64,000 nucleotides of DNA from Planococcus maritimus (GCF_001687625.2 NZ_CP016538.2:2262501-2326500), one strand, 5' to 3'; positions 34,827 through 43,937 are shown, numbered from the stretch's first letter. Program-made: numbers and translations. The notes: generated from the sequence alone by a model not told the origin.

Positions 34827-35584
34827 ATGGCCTTACCTAAAGCACGCGACAATTCATTTAAATTGGATACCTGCTCCTTTCTGACTTCATAAGGTGAATC
34901 TAGTAAATTCAATTCCTGCTTCACCTTGTCCCGGTAGCGTTCCATCATGAGTCGGACGCCTTCCTCATCGATATCTTTCAGCAGCAGGTAAATCGATTGC
35001 CCGGTCGAGGTCGCCAAGTCGAATTTCTGGCGGATCGTTGACAAAGTCGCCCGTTCAAGAGACTCCTTGATGTTTTGCTGCGTGCGCTTGTTTTTTATAT
35101 TGATCGAGATTTCCACAAACCAGGCTTCTTCCTGGCGGCGTTCTGTCGTCTTCAGCACCCATTGGGCCTGCTCTGTGAACTCATTCACCGTCAGGATATC
35201 GGTCTCTCCGTGATATTTCTGGAGAAGCTGCACTTGCCTGCGCAATTCGCTTGCTTCGTAGCCAATTTGCTTGATCTGGTTGAGCAACAGCCAGAACGAC
35301 AGGATAAAACCGGTAAACAGCAGATGGCTATAGACATACATGATTTCCAATTCCGGCCGTTGCGTGAAGAAAAAGGCAAAGATCGTCAAGAAAATCCCAT
35401 AGCTTAAAATGATGCTTATGCCATACAGGAATACATAGCGTTCATGAATTAAAGTCATGAACAAGATTGAGAGCCCCGCTACGAGCAGCATCTCGGTAGA
35501 AAACGGCAGAACCAGAGAAAATAATGCCCACCCGAATCCAAGCATCGTTAAAATCAGAATTCCAAGTTTCAAATTGTTTTTCAT
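34823..35584 (-). CDS. ydaK: Membrane protein with degenerate GGDEF domain and altered I-site, YdaK paralog 1
   Basis: About 253 residues: four membrane helices (about 5-105), coiled linker with SELRRQVQLLQKYHGE, and a GGDEF-like domain whose motif is replaced by STGQSIY. The I-site position reads QKFD, with the nearest Arg one residue too early (RQKFD), so canonical RxxD is not kept, unlike the paralog at 30019-30729 (RERD). First gene of the putative polymer operon and preceded by a 27-bp perfect palindrome. Start at ATG 35584 after GGGGTGGG. Confidence 0.82.
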   Translation of the reverse strand: MKNNLKLGILILTMLGFGWALFSLVLPFSTEMLLVAGLSILFMTLIHERYVFLYGISIILSYGIFLTIFAFFFTQRPELEIMYVYSHLLFTGFILSFWLLLNQIKQIGYEASELRRQVQLLQKYHGETDILTVNEFTEQAQWVLKTTERRQEEAWFVEISINIKNKRTQQNIKESLERATLSTIRQKFDLATSTGQSIYLLLKDIDEEGVRLMMERYRDKVKQELNLLDSPYEVRKEQVSNLNELSRALGKAI

Positions 35585-35623
35585 TCTGCCCACCCCATCG
35601 CATAGGTTAAAATACCTGTTATT

Positions 35624-35650
35624 TATTTCAATATTATAAATATTGAAATA
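35624..35650 (-). promoter_or_regulatory. 27-bp perfect palindrome over the -10 of the ydaK-ydaM-ydaJ-ydaL locus
   Basis: TATTTCAATATT, three bases, AATATTGAAATA: two 12-base arms without mismatch. On the minus strand its centre contains TATAAT (complement of 35633-35638), about 50 bases before the ydaK start. A TAGGTT 17 bases upstream is a poor -35. This placement fits a repressor operator covering the -10 element. Confidence 0.65.
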
Positions 35651-35921
35651 TCATAAACCTATACTACTACACAAAAACAATTTAAACTAGTATAAAAAGT
35701 ATTGTCAGTAATAATATCCTGTGATTTTTTGAGTGTTTTAGGTATTAAGTATTATTTAATCTTAATTTTCAGATATTATTTTCGCCATGTAGAAAGATTC
35801 ATCCTCCACTCCCTGAAGCAATTGAAAGCGGATACAATAATTCCCATCAAAATCCAGGGTTTTTCTGAAAAAAATTCCGGTTCCATCGCTTGCCGTTTCA
35901 ACCAAGCAGAAAAAACGCAAC
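35651..35921. other. AT-rich intergenic sequence, no gene seen
   Basis: About 270 bp of AT-rich sequence upstream of the palindrome. It may carry upstream activator sites for the polysaccharide locus, but I see no repeats or reading frame with a ribosome binding site. Confidence 0.5.
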
Positions 35922-35949
35922 AAAAAAAGCTGCCGAACCGGCAGCTTTT
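35922..35949. terminator. Terminator, left copy flanking repeat element 2
   Basis: AAAAAAAGCTGCCG, AA, CCGGCAGCTTTT. Its degenerate twin (GCTGCC-GAACC-GACAGC) lies at 36191-36214, on the other side of the repeat. Confidence 0.8.
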
Positions 35950-36190
35950 CCAGAGTGTTGAAGAAGTCTATGGTTTGCTCTCAACTACGAAAAAAGAGTG
36001 TCTTTTGCTTTCTTCAACAGTCAATGACCTCTCTGAGTATTTGGAGATGTGTTCGCTCGACTCCGGTGGATCAGCGAGACGACCGAGACCCCGCAAGACG
36101 CGAAGCGGCTGAGGAGGCTTGGGCGCGAGCCCACGGAAAGCGAGCGATAAGCTTCGGAAAATGCGACTTCCTGAGTTTCTCGACAACCTG
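35950..36190. repeat. Dispersed repeat element, copy 2 (241 bp, terminator-flanked)
   Basis: Begins CCAGAGTGTTGAAGAAGTC and ends CTCGACAACCTG, like copy 1 at 28046-28284, and shares its GC-rich core almost exactly, including CGACTCCGGTGGATCAGCG. The AT-rich part near the start has diverged most. Right-hand flank 36191-36214 is a decayed copy of the left terminator. Same orientation as copy 1. Confidence 0.85.
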
Positions 36191-36214
36191 AAATGCTGCC
36201 GAACCGACAGCTTT
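36191..36214 (-). terminator. Decayed terminator copy, right of repeat element 2
   Basis: GCTGCCGAACCGACAGC differs from the left copy by one stem mismatch and has shorter A and T runs. It sits 9 bases from the stop of the leftward gene, so it may still end that transcript. Confidence 0.6.
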
Positions 36215-36222
36215 CCTTTGTT

Positions 36223-36738
36223 TTATAAATACGTATACATGACTGGATTATCCATGTTTTTCTTTAAGCGCTTGAATCCATTCTTTTTGTAATAAGCCCT
36301 GATTTTCTTATTATAGGCCTCGTCTTGTTTACTTGTATTCGTATAATAGCCAGGAATGACAACCAGCAGCTCAACATCTAGGAAACGCAACTCCTCCAGC
36401 ATCTTCTGGCCAAAGGATTCCCCGATGCCTTTATTGCGCTCATCTTCTGCCACTTTCAAATCATCAAATACAGCAACCAGCCCAAAGACATCATCGATAT
36501 CTGGAATATGCTTCAGGTCGCGATACACTTCCCCCAAACCCTCAGAGATGTGTTCCGCATACATGGCTAAAGATTCAAGCGAACTGCGCTGTGGATTAAA
36601 CAAATAGAAACGGGCATCTCCTACTTGTACCTGCTCGTCTTGCCCTTTCAGTGTACAGTCTGCTTCACAAGCAAAGATTTCAGTTCCCGGCCGCATCTGG
36701 ATCCGGTAGTCGACGTGGATATCATCTTCTGTAATCAT
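36223..36738 (-). CDS. GNAT-like acetyltransferase, unassigned substrate
   Basis: 171 residues. The second half looks like a GNAT fold: strand FGLVAVFDDLKVAEDERNKGIGESFGQKMLEEL (containing an RNKGIG acetyl-CoA loop) and the end AYYKKNGFKRLKKNM. The first half (FACEADCTLKGQDEQVQVGDARFYLF) fits the N-terminal strands of the fold. Substrate unknown. GAGGAGGAG precedes the ATG. Confidence 0.7.
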   Translation of the reverse strand: MITEDDIHVDYRIQMRPGTEIFACEADCTLKGQDEQVQVGDARFYLFNPQRSSLESLAMYAEHISEGLGEVYRDLKHIPDIDDVFGLVAVFDDLKVAEDERNKGIGESFGQKMLEELRFLDVELLVVIPGYYTNTSKQDEAYNKKIRAYYKKNGFKRLKKNMDNPVMYTYL

Positions 36739-36823
36739 CGAATCTCCTCCTCACAGTGTCCATTCGGTTGAACTTATATTTAGTATGTCATTCATTATCA
36801 GAAAATTCAATCGATAAATGAAA

Positions 36824-37702
36824 CTATTGTCCCGTCTTTTCTTCGGCTAATTTCTGTTCGAATAACTCCAATAGCCGAGCTTTCAATTCAGGGCGTTGAA
36901 GGGCAAACTCGATCGTCGTTTCGATAAACCCGTATTTCTCGCCTACATCGTAGCGCTTGCCGTCAAAAGCAAACCCCAGGACTGGACGAATTGCGTTCAA
37001 TTTTCCGATGGCGTCTGTCAATTGGATCTCCCCACCCGCACCGGGTTGCTGTTCAGCCAGCAATTGAAAAATTTCCGGCGTCAGCACATACCTGCCCATG
37101 ATGGCAAAATTGGAAGGCGCATGTCCCGGCGCCGGCTTTTCAACAAAATGGTCGACTTTCATAACGGAGCCCTCGATTTCAGACGGGGCAATGATGCCGT
37201 AACGATGCGTTTCGCTATCGCTGACCTCCTTGACGCCAATGACCGGGCTCCCTGTTTTTTCAAATTGCTCCACCAATTGAAGAAGCGCTGGTGGATCGTT
37301 TTGGACAATATCATCCCCAAGCAACACCGCAAACGGCTCATCTCCAATAAAGTGGCGCGCTGACCAAATGGCATGGCCGAGGCCGAGCGGCTGTTTTTGG
37401 CGGATGTAATGGATTTCCACTTCAGATGTCGCCAAGACCGAGTCCAGCATGTCGAGCTTTCCTTGTTCTTTTAGTAAGTGTTCAAGTTCAAAGGCATGGT
37501 CGAAATGATCTTCAATGGCCCGCTTACCCTTACCCGTGACGATGATAATGCTCGTGATGCCAGAGGCGATTGCTTCTTCTACAATGTATTGGATCGTCGG
37601 CTTGTCGACAATCGGCAGCATTTCTTTGGGCATCGCTTTGGTTGCCGGCAAAAAACGGGTACCAAGGCCCGCCGCCGGAATGATTGCTTTAGTAATCTTC
37701 AT
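36824..37702 (-). CDS. galU: UTP-glucose-1-phosphate uridylyltransferase
   Basis: 292 residues with all GalU/GtaB motifs: [25 protein letters not shown] nucleotide loop, [30 protein letters not shown] and VEKPAPG. It makes UDP-glucose for wall teichoic acid, glycolipids and the polysaccharides encoded on both sides. Start at ATG 37702 after AAGGTGAGAAGG; a GTG four codons upstream is less likely. Monocistronic. Confidence 0.96.
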   Translation of the reverse strand: MKITKAIIPAAGLGTRFLPATKAMPKEMLPIVDKPTIQYIVEEAIASGITSIIIVTGKGKRAIEDHFDHAFELEHLLKEQGKLDMLDSVLATSEVEIHYIRQKQPLGLGHAIWSARHFIGDEPFAVLLGDDIVQNDPPALLQLVEQFEKTGSPVIGVKEVSDSETHRYGIIAPSEIEGSVMKVDHFVEKPAPGHAPSNFAIMGRYVLTPEIFQLLAEQQPGAGGEIQLTDAIGKLNAIRPVLGFAFDGKRYDVGEKYGFIETTIEFALQRPELKARLLELFEQKLAEEKTGQ

Positions 37703-37762
37703 GGACCTTCTCACCTTTCCTCATGCAGTCGTTTACTTGAGAGTATAGCATTGTTTCCAATA

Positions 37763-37797
37763 AGCAAAAAAGCCTCCGCTAGGGCGGAGGCTTTTGC
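37763..37797 (-). terminator. Terminator of the gabT operon
   Basis: AGCCTCCGC and GCGGAGGCTTTTTT around a 4-base loop on the minus strand, directly after the YjiH-family stop. Confidence 0.9.
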
Positions 37798-39162
37798 TTA
37801 AGCGAACAGGTGAGCGAACAGGACGATGACCGGCAAGGTAATCACTGTGCGCAATAGGAAAATCACCAATAGCTCCCAGAACTTCACCGGGATATTTGAT
37901 TTCAAAATCAAGATGCCAATTTCAGACATATAAATCAATTGCGTGAGCGACATACCAGCGATGACGAATTTCGTCAGGTCGCTCTCGATGCCACTGCCAA
38001 GAACAGCAGGCAAGAACATGTCCGCAAATCCAACCAGTAAGGTCGGTGCAGCTTGAGCTGCTTCTGGCAAGCCTAGCACTGTCAGTAGTGGGATGAGCGG
38101 ATATGCGATAATCCGGAAAATTGGCGTATATTCCGCAACGATTAAGGCGGCCGTCCCCAGCGCCATCACCAACGGTATCAACCCTAGCCAAATGTCCATG
38201 ACCGTCCCGATGCCAGACTGCGCCAGCTTCTTGCCGCTAGCAGCACGACTCGCTTTCAGACGGGCTGCTTCAAAGCCCCATTTGACCAAAGACACATTTT
38301 CTGGAACCGTGTCGTCAATTTGTTTGCCGACACCTTCGCGGTATGTATCAGTTTTACGAGACAAAGGCGGAATGCGCGGCATGATGACTGCTGCAACGAG
38401 GCAGGCAACTGAAACTGCCAGATAAAACGGCAGGAATAAATGACCGATGCCAATGACGTTTGCGACTACTAAACTAAAGGCGACCGAAGCGATTGAAAAC
38501 GTTGTTGCAATGACAGCCGCTTCCCGTTTTGTGTAGTAGCCTTCGTCATACTGTTTCATCGTTACAAGTACTCCTACTGGTGCCGCGCCCATCCAGGAGG
38601 CCATGGCATCGATCGACGAACGGCCTGGAAGTGTGAACACCGGACGCATCACTTTATTGAGCAAAGTTCCAACGAATTCCATCAAGCCGAATTCAACGAG
38701 CAGCGGCAACAAGATGCCGGCAAACAAGAACCAAGTCAAGAGCACCGGCGCCAGGTCATAAAGCACAACGCCGCCTGTATTGCGCGAAGCGATCGCTTCA
38801 GGGCCGACTTCATAGAATGCCATGACGCCAACCGCAAACCCGATAAAACGAATGGCCAAGCTGACAGGGCCGATAATGAAAATTGGGCGCAGCATCTCGG
38901 AATTACGGATAAAGGCAGGCTTTGCGATTGTCGCTGCCAGGCCTGAGAACGCTGAGAAACCAAGAAGAATTAGAATGAAGCCAGGAATCCACTCGCCGAA
39001 TGTGCTGAGCAAGAAAGAAGCCAAAATGCCGACTCCTATTGTAATTTGACCCTCATACGAAACAGGTACCAAAAATAAGAGCGCACCGATTAGTGATGGG
39101 ATGATGAATTTCCATGTGGCAGATGGCGATAAAGCCTGTTTCTCTTTTGGAATGCTAGTCAT
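37798..39162 (-). CDS. YjiH-family membrane protein (nucleoside-recognition/GATE domains)
   Basis: About 454 residues with ten or more membrane helices. The Gate-type motif MRPVFTLPGRSSIDAMASWMGAAPVG and the C-terminal VGFADMFLPAVLGSGIESDLTKFVIAGMS region (seen in YjiH-like proteins) are clear. Substrate unknown; association with gabT in an operon suggests an amino acid or 4-aminobutyrate-related solute. ATG 39162 follows AAGGGGGAAACGTTC, 37 bases after gabT. Last gene of the operon. Confidence 0.88.
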   Translation of the reverse strand: MTSIPKEKQALSPSATWKFIIPSLIGALLFLVPVSYEGQITIGVGILASFLLSTFGEWIPGFILILLGFSAFSGLAATIAKPAFIRNSEMLRPIFIIGPVSLAIRFIGFAVGVMAFYEVGPEAIASRNTGGVVLYDLAPVLLTWFLFAGILLPLLVEFGLMEFVGTLLNKVMRPVFTLPGRSSIDAMASWMGAAPVGVLVTMKQYDEGYYTKREAAVIATTFSIASVAFSLVVANVIGIGHLFLPFYLAVSVACLVAAVIMPRIPPLSRKTDTYREGVGKQIDDTVPENVSLVKWGFEAARLKASRAASGKKLAQSGIGTVMDIWLGLIPLVMALGTAALIVAEYTPIFRIIAYPLIPLLTVLGLPEAAQAAPTLLVGFADMFLPAVLGSGIESDLTKFVIAGMSLTQLIYMSEIGILILKSNIPVKFWELLVIFLLRTVITLPVIVLFAHLFA

Positions 39163-39198
39163 GAACGTTTCCCCCTTTTGTATAATCCCCTTCAATTG

Positions 39199-40509
39199 TT
39201 ACCGTAAATTCGTTAACGCCTGGTCGAGCACGCGAATGCCTTCATCGATCTGCTCTTGCGTGACAACGAGCGGCGGAATCATCCGGATGACTTCTCCTGA
39301 ATTGCCGCATAAATAGAACAGCACCCCTTGCTTCAGGCAATCATCCAAAACTTCCATGACCGCTTTCCCGTCCGGTCGTTTCGTTTTAGGATCCATCAAT
39401 TCGATGCCAATCATAAGCCCAACGCCACGCACTTCACGGATGACTGGATGCTTTTGCTTTAGCTTATCCAGCTCTTTGAGGGCATAGGCGCCCAGTGTTT
39501 GGGCATTTTCCAATAGCCGTTCTTCTTTTAATACTTCTATAGAAGCAAGTGCTGCTGAACAGGCGAGTGGATTGCCGCCGAATGTCGTCCCATGCGTACC
39601 AAGCGGCCATTGATCCATCAACTCTTTCGAGGCCACCGTCGCGCTGAGCGGAAGTCCGGCTGCGATGCCTTTTGCAACTGCCATAATGTCCGGCGTGACG
39701 CCAAAAGTCTGCGCCGCAAACCAATTGCCGGTACGGCCAAAGCCTGTTTGCACTTCATCAAAAATAAGCAGGATGCCATGTCGGTCACAAATTTCGCGTA
39801 CTTTTTCCAACCATTCTTTCGGCGGAATGATATAGCCGCCTTCACCTAGTACCGGTTCTAAGATGATGCAAGCAACTTCTTCCGGTGTCACTTGATGATT
39901 GAAAAGCTTTTCGATATCGCGTTCGAGTTTCTCCGGGAAAAAGACAGCTGGGTCTGCTCCTTCCGGCAAATCATCCGGATGTGCATACGGCAATTGATAC
40001 GTCAGCCAAGACGGTTGCATATGCTTACGGTATTTGCTTTTCGAGGTCGATACGCTGAGCGCGCCCATCGAACGGCCATGGAAACAGCCTGTGAAAGACA
40101 CAACATACGGGCGTTTCGTTACATATTTCGCCAGTTTGATGCCGCCTTCGATCGCTTCGGTGCCGCTATTGGCGAAAAAGAAGTTATCGAGTTTCCCTGG
40201 CATGATTTGCTGCAGTTCGTACGCCAATTTCAAGATCGATTCGTAAATGATGACCCCCGAAGGCCCATGGATTAGATGGTCAGCCCCGTCTTTGATAGCC
40301 TGAACGACTTTCGGGTGGCGATGTCCAACATTCTCCACCGCAATGCCGGACGTGAAATCCAGATAAGTGCGTCCATCCGCCCCGTAGTAATAACAGCCTT
40401 CCGCTTTTACGACCGGAAGATTCGGATGGTCTTTTGCCATACTCGGCGCAAGTAAATTGCCGATCGAATTCGTCATGTCCATCCAACCTGGTGTTTGTTT
40501 CGTTGTCAT
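39199..40509 (-). CDS. gabT: Class-III PLP aminotransferase, 4-aminobutyrate aminotransferase-like
   Basis: 436 residues. Family features: [62 protein letters not shown] (PLP Asp) and the Schiff-base Lys in [25 protein letters not shown] is present as [15 protein letters not shown]. Most similar to GabT; other omega-amino acids are possible. Its ATG overlaps the stop of the regulator gene (ATGA), so the two are translationally coupled. Confidence 0.92.
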   Translation of the reverse strand: MTTKQTPGWMDMTNSIGNLLAPSMAKDHPNLPVVKAEGCYYYGADGRTYLDFTSGIAVENVGHRHPKVVQAIKDGADHLIHGPSGVIIYESILKLAYELQQIMPGKLDNFFFANSGTEAIEGGIKLAKYVTKRPYVVSFTGCFHGRSMGALSVSTSKSKYRKHMQPSWLTYQLPYAHPDDLPEGADPAVFFPEKLERDIEKLFNHQVTPEEVACIILEPVLGEGGYIIPPKEWLEKVREICDRHGILLIFDEVQTGFGRTGNWFAAQTFGVTPDIMAVAKGIAAGLPLSATVASKELMDQWPLGTHGTTFGGNPLACSAALASIEVLKEERLLENAQTLGAYALKELDKLKQKHPVIREVRGVGLMIGIELMDPKTKRPDGKAVMEVLDDCLKQGVLFYLCGNSGEVIRMIPPLVVTQEQIDEGIRVLDQALTNLR

Positions 40510-41831
40510 AAGTCTTCATCCCTTCCTGTTGCGATAGCGTGTTTTTTTAATTTGCGGACAACTGATGGCTGGCTGATACCCAGCCGTTCCGCTATTTCAG
40601 TCGTTGTCCGGTAGCGTTTCTTGGCATTCTCGAGTACTTTCTTTTCGACTACATCGAGTAGATGCGGCAAGGTCCGGCCTTCGAGTTCGATGCCCACTTG
40701 TTCGTCTTGCGCCGGGCGGTAACTCGCCGGCAAGTCTTCGAGACGAATGTCAGCGTACTCACTTTCCAGATAACTGCGTTCCAGCACATTGCGGACTTCC
40801 CGGAAATTGCCTTTCCACTCCAATTGCAGTAGATGCACGTACGCCGCATCGGCCAGTTTTTTTCGTGTGCCGTATTTCCGGCCGAGTTCTTCAAGTACTT
40901 GTGACAAGAATGCTTCCAAGTCTTCCGGACGTCCACGGAGACCGGCCAGTTCGATATGCGAAATGTTCAATAAGTAAAACAAGGCTTCACGGAATGCACC
41001 TGCTTGCATATGTGCCTCTAAAGACGTTTCGCTAATCGCGATGAGCCGGATGTCGCGTTTTTCTGCCAGCAGCTTCTCGAGCATCGACTGGGCCCGGCAT
41101 GATAGTCGGTCGATTTCGTTGAGCACCAATGTCCCACCTGCAGCGAGACTAAAATAGCCACCTGTTTCATTAAAGGATTCCACGAATATGGTATCGGGGA
41201 TCGCCCCGCAATCTACTTCGATAAACGCTTCCTCCCGCCGTGTACTATGTTGATGGATCAGCTTTGCGATTAAGCTTTTGCCGGTCCCCCTTGGCCCTTC
41301 AATAACGAGTGGCGCATCGTATTCCGCCATTTTCAATGCGCTGCGCAAGGCACGTTCGGACTGCGCGCTTTGCGCAATGAATCCTTCAACCGGTACGTCC
41401 CTGCCACGCAAATATGCAAGCTCTCCTTTAACACGGTCCATTTCGGTTTCGAGCGACTCCAGGTATTCTTTCATGATCATTAGTTCTGACACTTCGTAGG
41501 AATAACTGATGACATATTCGACTTCCCGCTGTTCATCAAACACCGGCATGCCCGTAATGAGCATCTTCTTACCGGTCGCAGTTTCTTGAACAAGCACCAG
41601 TTTTTTCTTCCGTTCGATGACTTGCGGAGTGACTGCTGGTGTAAAAACACCTTCTCTCTCCAACTCATAGATCGATCGGCCGAGCAAGGCAGCCGGTTCC
41701 ACTCCGTAATGTAGGCCACTCATTTCTGTGACTTTGATAATGCGCCCTTCCCTATTTGTGACGATAATATCTTCGTCGTGCATGGCCATAACTTCTTCTT
41801 TAGAATCTGGCACAAGCAAATGTCGGTGCAT
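40506..41831 (-). CDS. PAS-AAA+-HTH regulator of sigma-54-activator type, lacking GAFTGA
   Basis: 441 residues. N-terminal PAS domain (about 20-120), coiled linker, AAA+ domain (about 155-370) and a Fis-like C-terminal HTH ([22 protein letters not shown]). Walker A is GPRGTGKS. The GAFTGA loop that contacts sigma-54 is absent: the region reads [24 protein letters not shown]. Walker B has Asn for Asp (VLNEID) and the arginine-finger region [10 protein letters not shown] lacks the second Arg of FRxDLYYRL. Such loss is known in TyrR, which works with sigma-70. It probably controls its own operon with gabT. Confidence 0.88.
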   Translation of the reverse strand: MHRHLLVPDSKEEVMAMHDEDIIVTNREGRIIKVTEMSGLHYGVEPAALLGRSIYELEREGVFTPAVTPQVIERKKKLVLVQETATGKKMLITGMPVFDEQREVEYVISYSYEVSELMIMKEYLESLETEMDRVKGELAYLRGRDVPVEGFIAQSAQSERALRSALKMAEYDAPLVIEGPRGTGKSLIAKLIHQHSTRREEAFIEVDCGAIPDTIFVESFNETGGYFSLAAGGTLVLNEIDRLSCRAQSMLEKLLAEKRDIRLIAISETSLEAHMQAGAFREALFYLLNISHIELAGLRGRPEDLEAFLSQVLEELGRKYGTRKKLADAAYVHLLQLEWKGNFREVRNVLERSYLESEYADIRLEDLPASYRPAQDEQVGIELEGRTLPHLLDVVEKKVLENAKKRYRTTTEIAERLGISQPSVVRKLKKHAIATGRDEDL

Positions 41832-41847
41832 CTATTCACCTCATTTA

Positions 41848-41892
41848 TTCATTATTGTATAGACTATACGATAATGAATAACTAAAATGCAA
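41848..41892 (-). promoter_or_regulatory. Sigma-A promoter overlapped by a 31-bp palindrome, gabT operon
   Basis: TTCATTATTGTATAG, one base, CTATACGATAATGAA (41848-41878): arms of 15 with one mismatch. On the minus strand TTGCAT (complement of 41887-41892), an 18-base spacer and TATAGT (complement of 41863-41868) form a sigma-A promoter whose -10 and start lie inside the palindrome. The ribosome binding site of the regulator begins about 10 bases further on. Fits repression or autoregulation. Confidence 0.65.
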
Positions 41893-42050
41893 GACAATTC
41901 GAATAATTAATTATTTTTTATTAGATATTCTAGTCAGTGACCCTGAAAATAATTTCACTACTTATAATTCTATTGACCCATTCTAAAAGTAACGATTCAC
42001 GACTATACTATTCTAGATATTCCATTTATTTCACATATAGGAGGATTCAA

Positions 42051-43229
42051 ATGAAAGGTATTTTCACTATTATCACGTCTCTGTTATTGGCAATCGCGAT
42101 CGGCATAGCCCCGGCCTCTGCCATTTCAGAAGATGACCGCGGGTTTAACCGCTTATTGGCTGAAATCGGCTGGGAAAAAGCGGATTACATCGACTATTTA
42201 GATACAAAAGGATGGACTTTGGATGATTTTTATTCTTCCATCGAACTCGGCACGCCGCTGACAGAAGACAGCATTTTGCAAATCATGGATACATACGAAT
42301 TGACGCGGGCTGAACTAAACAGCCTGTTGGAAGAATTCGGAGACTTGGATACAGGTGTCGACGTATTGGATGGGGATTTCATCATTTTTGCGGAAGAGCT
42401 GGAACAATCGCTCGATTTTTACCTGAATTTCGATTTAGAACTGACACCGATTACAGATGAAAACCTAGCCTCTTTACTAGAGGATTTCGGATTTGCTTCT
42501 AAAGAAGAACTGGAACAATTCCTTAATTTGTTCGACGAATCCCTTGCAGACTATGAGTTTATCGAAGACTTGGAAAGCTCCATTATGTTCTACCAAGAAG
42601 ATTGGCTGTTCGATTTGGATATGGAAAGTGTATTTAGTGAATTCGGCTTGACTGAGCAAGAACTTGAGCGGTTGGCACAGCATTTTGAAACACTCGATTA
42701 CACAAATCCACAATTCGAAGAACGCTTGATGGCAGTTAGCGAACGCATGATAGCGATCGAGGAATTTTCGACTGTAACCGAATTATCCGCAGAACAAATC
42801 GCGGAACTTTTGTCGATCTACGATGAGTTTATGGAAATCTTTGAAATGGAAGCCAAGTATTATTTTGTTAAAGGCGACGAGAAAAAAGAGATGAACGTTC
42901 AATCGCTCATTTCTCTCGAGTCGACAGATGGTTACGACCTGTTGATCGAGCTATACAATACACAAGGTGAATTCCTGGCAGATATCCTGTTGACTGCTGA
43001 CATGTTCGGTTCGGACCTCATCATTGATACCGGAAAAGAATTGGAAGACAGCACACCGGCCATTACACCGATTCCGACACAACCTGTCGACAACACGAAC
43101 CAAACCGTCAAAGGCGGCAAATTGCCGAAAACAGCAAGTGATTTTGCGGCAAATATGGCATTTGGCCTTGCTATTCTCGCATTCGGCGCTTTGTTGTTCA
43201 GACGTTCCCGAGTGAAGCGCACAGCATGA
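42051..43229 (+). CDS. Processed acidic surface protein with LPKTA sorting signal
   Basis: 392 residues. Signal peptide (IFTIITSLLLAIAIGIAPASA), a very acidic all-helical body with tandem short helical units resembling each other (LEEFG, LLEDFGFASKEEL, FSEFGLTEQELERLAQHF), a Pro/Thr linker, then LPKTA, a membrane helix (MAFGLAILAFGALLF) and RRSRVKR. LPxTA is the class D sortase signal and the sortase is the next gene. ATG 42051 follows AGGAGGATTCAA; 38 upstream codons are discarded. Function at the surface is unknown. Confidence 0.88.
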   Translation: MKGIFTIITSLLLAIAIGIAPASAISEDDRGFNRLLAEIGWEKADYIDYLDTKGWTLDDFYSSIELGTPLTEDSILQIMDTYELTRAELNSLLEEFGDLDTGVDVLDGDFIIFAEELEQSLDFYLNFDLELTPITDENLASLLEDFGFASKEELEQFLNLFDESLADYEFIEDLESSIMFYQEDWLFDLDMESVFSEFGLTEQELERLAQHFETLDYTNPQFEERLMAVSERMIAIEEFSTVTELSAEQIAELLSIYDEFMEIFEMEAKYYFVKGDEKKEMNVQSLISLESTDGYDLLIELYNTQGEFLADILLTADMFGSDLIIDTGKELEDSTPAITPIPTQPVDNTNQTVKGGKLPKTASDFAANMAFGLAILAFGALLFRRSRVKRTA

Positions 43230-43933
43230 GTAAAAAAACCATTTCCTGGTTGATGACGATTGCCGCAGCCGGAATGATTATTTTCGGCATCTGGTTCAGC
43301 GGCACCCAGGCAGCGACTTTCGCAAAAGGCTACCTTTTGTACAAAGCTGATGCTGTCTCTGCGGAAGATTTCGCGCCAAAATTGCAGACTACAAACGCTG
43401 AAGTTTCCTTGCCAGATGCGGAACCTGCAGAAAGCCTTGAGGATTCGGAAGAACCGGAAAAACCGGAAAAACCGGCAGAACCGGCAGAAACAGGGCAACT
43501 TCCAAAAGACATCAGCTATCCATCTGACCCCCAAATCGGCGACTTGATGGGCGAACTCATTATTCCTAAATTAGGGGCAAGCCTGCCAATTATTCACGGT
43601 ACCGATGAGGACGAACTGGAAAAAGGCGTCGGCCATTATGCAGGGAGCGTTATGCCAGGGCAATCCGACAACTCGGTCTTGTCCGGGCACCGCGATACTG
43701 TATTTCGTGAGCTTGGACAAGTTGGCAAAGGCGATGAGTTCATCGTTCAGACAGCTGATGGCACCTTCACATACCGCGTACGCCAAGTGCGAATTGTCGA
43801 TGAAGACGACCGCACCGTCATTGTCCCAAAACCAAGGGCCACGCTGACTGTCTCGACGTGCTATCCTTTCGATTTCGTCGGCTACGCTCCTGAACGCTAT
43901 ATTCTCGTAGCCGACCTCGTCTCGAGCAGCTAA
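43226..43933 (+). CDS. Class D sortase
   Basis: 235 residues: N-terminal membrane helix (about 7-27), an acidic proline-rich stalk (residues about 60-90, EEPEKPEKPAEPAE), and the sortase barrel with His155 (VLSGHRD), Cys212 (TLTVSTC) and Arg224. Class D sortases of Bacillales cut LPNTA/LPxTA signals and often serve one adjacent substrate. Its ATG overlaps the stop of the substrate gene by 4 bases, and no other sorting signal is seen in the window. Confidence 0.93.
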   Translation: MSKKTISWLMTIAAAGMIIFGIWFSGTQAATFAKGYLLYKADAVSAEDFAPKLQTTNAEVSLPDAEPAESLEDSEEPEKPEKPAEPAETGQLPKDISYPSDPQIGDLMGELIIPKLGASLPIIHGTDEDELEKGVGHYAGSVMPGQSDNSVLSGHRDTVFRELGQVGKGDEFIVQTADGTFTYRVRQVRIVDEDDRTVIVPKPRATLTVSTCYPFDFVGYAPERYILVADLVSSS

Positions 43934-43937
43934 ACGA

